Of a DNA stretch of 6,338 nucleotides, positions 5,630-6,338 are shown one piece after another. The translations under genes and the position numbers were made by a program. Position 1 is the stretch's first letter; the number at the start of each line of letters is the position of its first letter. The stretch is from an uncultured Clostridium sp. GTDB taxonomy: Bacteria; Bacillota_A; Clostridia; TANB77; CAG-508. The DNA lies in the NCBI GenBank assembly GCA_947382445.1, contig CANCZH010000085.1:1-6338 (forward strand). Reading direction: 5' to 3'. Below the pieces are notes generated by a model, which did not search any database, was not told the DNA's origin, and worked only from the letters and a program-made list of their open reading frames with translations.

Positions 5630-5846
5630 GTTGATTTGCGTTGAAGTAGAATGTGGCTACCCAGAGAGGTAGGGAACTTCTATGGAGCATGTCTGATTTT
5701 AAATCGGGCGGCAAGTATAGATTAACGTGTATTTGCCAAATTCCTACATGTGTAGAATTTGGTTTTAATATATGTAAAATATGAAACACACGGGGTGGTG
5801 TAAAACTTGTCAAACCGGCAAACTATAGAAAAGGAGTGTTTTACAT
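5630..5846 (+). promoter_or_regulatory. Structured 5' leader of the S10 ribosomal-protein operon
   Basis: Untranslated leader of about 217 nt with several pairings found by eye. Hairpin A: outer stem 5643-5647/5676-5680 (GAAGT/ACTTC) and inner stem 5657-5661/5668-5672 (CTACC/GGTAG) with loop CAGAGA. Hairpin B: 5691-5698/5702-5709, 8 bp with two G-U pairs. Hairpin C: 5710-5719/5728-5737, 10 bp with two G-U pairs. Hairpin D: 5736-5762, listed separately as a possible attenuator. A further pairing can cover the rpsJ start. The leader contains GC-richer conserved-looking patches such as GGCTACCCAGAGAGGTAGGG, unlike the AT-rich spacer before it. In E. coli the S10 operon leader is the target of feedback by protein L4, encoded in the same operon. 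A similar role here is inference, and I do not recognise a named RNA family. Confidence 0.6.
5736..5766 (+). terminator. Possible attenuator hairpin in the S10 leader
   Basis: CCAAATT (5736-5742) pairs with AATTTGG (5756-5762) and CTAC (5744-5747) with GTAG (5752-5755). C5743 is bulged and the loop is ATGT. The stem is followed by TTTT (5763-5766), giving a terminator-like shape, although the U run is short. Its first two bases are shared with the base of the preceding hairpin (5710-5737), so the two cannot both form fully. This arrangement fits transcription attenuation or pausing but does not prove it. Confidence 0.45.
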
Positions 5847-5850
5847 ATGT
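5768..5850 (+). promoter_or_regulatory. Pairing that can mask the rpsJ start codon
   Basis: Positions 5771-5779 (TATGTAAAA) are perfectly complementary to 5839-5847 (TTTTACATA). With neighbouring A-U and G-U pairs the helix can extend to 5768-5780/5838-5850, burying ATG 5847 and leaving the SD (AAGGAG, 5831-5836) in the loop region. A second segment, TGTAAAAC at 5799-5806, is perfectly complementary to 5838-5845 and competes for the same strand. The pairing itself is read directly from the sequence. The regulatory role is inferred. Confidence 0.4.
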
Positions 5851-6164
5851 CAAAAGAACAAACTAAAAAAATGAGAATAAGACTTAAAGCTTATGATCAT
5901 GTTGTACTTGAACAAGCTGCAACAAAAATTGTTGAAGTAGCTAGAAAAACTGGATCTGAAGTATCAGGACCAATTCCACTACCTACTGAAAAAGAAATCA
6001 TTACAATATTACGTTCTCCACACAAACATAAAGATTCTAGAGAACAATTTGAAATGAGAACTCACAAAAGAGTTATAGATGTTCTTGCACCTAACCAAGC
6101 AACTGTTGACGCATTAATGTCAATTGATATGCCAGCTGGTGTAGATATCGAAGTTAAATTATAA
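5847..6164 (+). CDS. rpsJ: 30S ribosomal protein S10
   Basis: Small-subunit head protein, also the NusE partner of NusB in antitermination complexes. The 105-residue sequence has the standard S10 landmarks: [28 protein letters not shown], then [52 protein letters not shown] and the ending [11 protein letters not shown]. It is full length, with a slightly extended N-terminus (MSKEQTKK). AAGGAG at 5831-5836 lies 10 nt before the ATG. It is the first gene of the S10 operon, as in most bacteria, with rplC following after a 113-nt gap. Expression is probably set by the promoter at 5595-5623 and the structured leader. Confidence 0.98.
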   Translation: MSKEQTKKMRIRLKAYDHVVLEQAATKIVEVARKTGSEVSGPIPLPTEKEIITILRSPHKHKDSREQFEMRTHKRVIDVLAPNQATVDALMSIDMPAGVDIEVKL

Positions 6165-6185
6165 TAGACTTCTTAAAGTTTTGAT

Positions 6186-6219
6186 GGGTCAACCTAAAAC
6201 GATAGGCAATGACATACCC
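6186..6219 (+). promoter_or_regulatory. Structured element in the rpsJ-rplC gap
   Basis: The 113-nt gap between rpsJ and rplC (6165-6277) holds a hairpin. GTCA (6188-6191) pairs with TGAC (6210-6213) and CCTA (6193-6196) with TAGG (6203-6206), around loop AAACGA, with a small internal loop (A versus CAA). Outer closing pairs are possible as GG 6186-6187 with CC 6217-6218, or alternatively GGGT 6186-6189 with ACCC 6216-6219. No U run follows, so it is not an intrinsic terminator. It could be an RNA processing site, a stability element or a protein-binding site for translation of rplC. No ORF or convincing promoter is seen in the gap. Confidence 0.4.
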
Positions 6220-6277
6220 TGACATTAAAATTAATATTGAAGTTTAAACAGAGTAAATTAAAGGGAGGAAATCAAAA

Positions 6278-6338
6278 ATGGTTAAAGAAATTTACGGAAC
6301 AAAAGTTGGTATGACTCAAATTTTTGATGAAAATGGAG
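6278..6338 (+). CDS. rplC: 50S ribosomal protein L3, N-terminal 20 residues (cut by window end)
   Basis: Early-assembling 23S rRNA-binding protein near the peptidyl-transferase centre. Only the start is present: MVKEIYGTKVGMTQIFDENG, which carries the GTKVGMTQIFDE signature of bacterial L3. The SD AGGGAGGA (6262-6269) lies 8 nt before ATG 6278. The position after rpsJ matches the conserved S10 operon order (rpsJ-rplC-rplD). The frame is open at the window edge. Confidence 0.95.
   Translation, partial: MVKEIYGTKVGMTQIFDENG

Noticed and set aside
5787..5806. GGGGTGG near 5792 suggested a T-box-like antiterminator
   Set aside because: The T-box core sequence and specifier stem are absent, and the downstream gene is a ribosomal protein rather than a tRNA ligase or amino-acid gene.
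5610..5813. Open frame of 67 codons on the minus strand in the S10 leader
   Set aside because: It covers the promoter and structured leader of rpsJ on the opposite strand, has no convincing SD or protein-like pattern, and is better explained as a by-product of RNA structure.

Overview
The window looks like chromosomal DNA from a low-GC, spore-forming Firmicute, most likely a clostridial lineage. The evidence is strong AT bias, arginine encoded almost only by AGA/AGG, strong AGGAGG-type Shine-Dalgarno (SD) sites, a yabG sporulation protease gene, and ribosomal-protein genes in standard Firmicute order. I cannot name a genus. No rRNA, tRNA, insertion sequence, CRISPR array or attachment site is visible.

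Layout. (1) Positions 1-980, plus strand: the end of the rpsF-ssb-rpsR operon (S6, single-strand DNA-binding protein, S18), closed by a clear intrinsic terminator. (2) Positions 986-2426, plus strand: an unrecognised small protein with two predicted membrane segments behind its own extended -10 promoter, then yabG, probably starting at TTG. (3) A hairpin at 2430-2453 separates yabG from convergent rpsT and can terminate both. (4) Positions 2469-5434, minus strand: rpsT (S20) with its own promoter, and upstream of it a three-gene operon transcribed as thyX-like, P-loop nucleotide kinase, folC. (5) Positions 5435-5846: a non-coding divergent region with a strong promoter and a leader of about 217 nt for the S10 ribosomal-protein operon. 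(6) Positions 5847-6338, plus strand: rpsJ (S10), a structured 113-nt gap, and the start of rplC (L3), cut by the window edge.

How the genes fit together. Most of the window is core translation and DNA-maintenance machinery. The most interesting part is the minus-strand operon. Its first protein aligns, from memory, with the flavin-dependent thymidylate synthase ThyX, but the signature RHR(x7)S motif reads TYK(x7)T. The second is a deoxynucleoside/deoxynucleotide kinase-like P-loop protein. The third, FolC, makes the polyglutamylated folate that thymidylate synthases use. Together they suggest a pyrimidine-deoxynucleotide module of unproven chemistry. The second point of interest is the S10 leader. 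It can form a series of hairpins, one followed by a short U run, and two upstream segments can each pair with the rpsJ initiation region, which suggests an attenuation or translational switch.

All family assignments come from reading motifs and remembered sequences. No database search, alignment or folding program was run.
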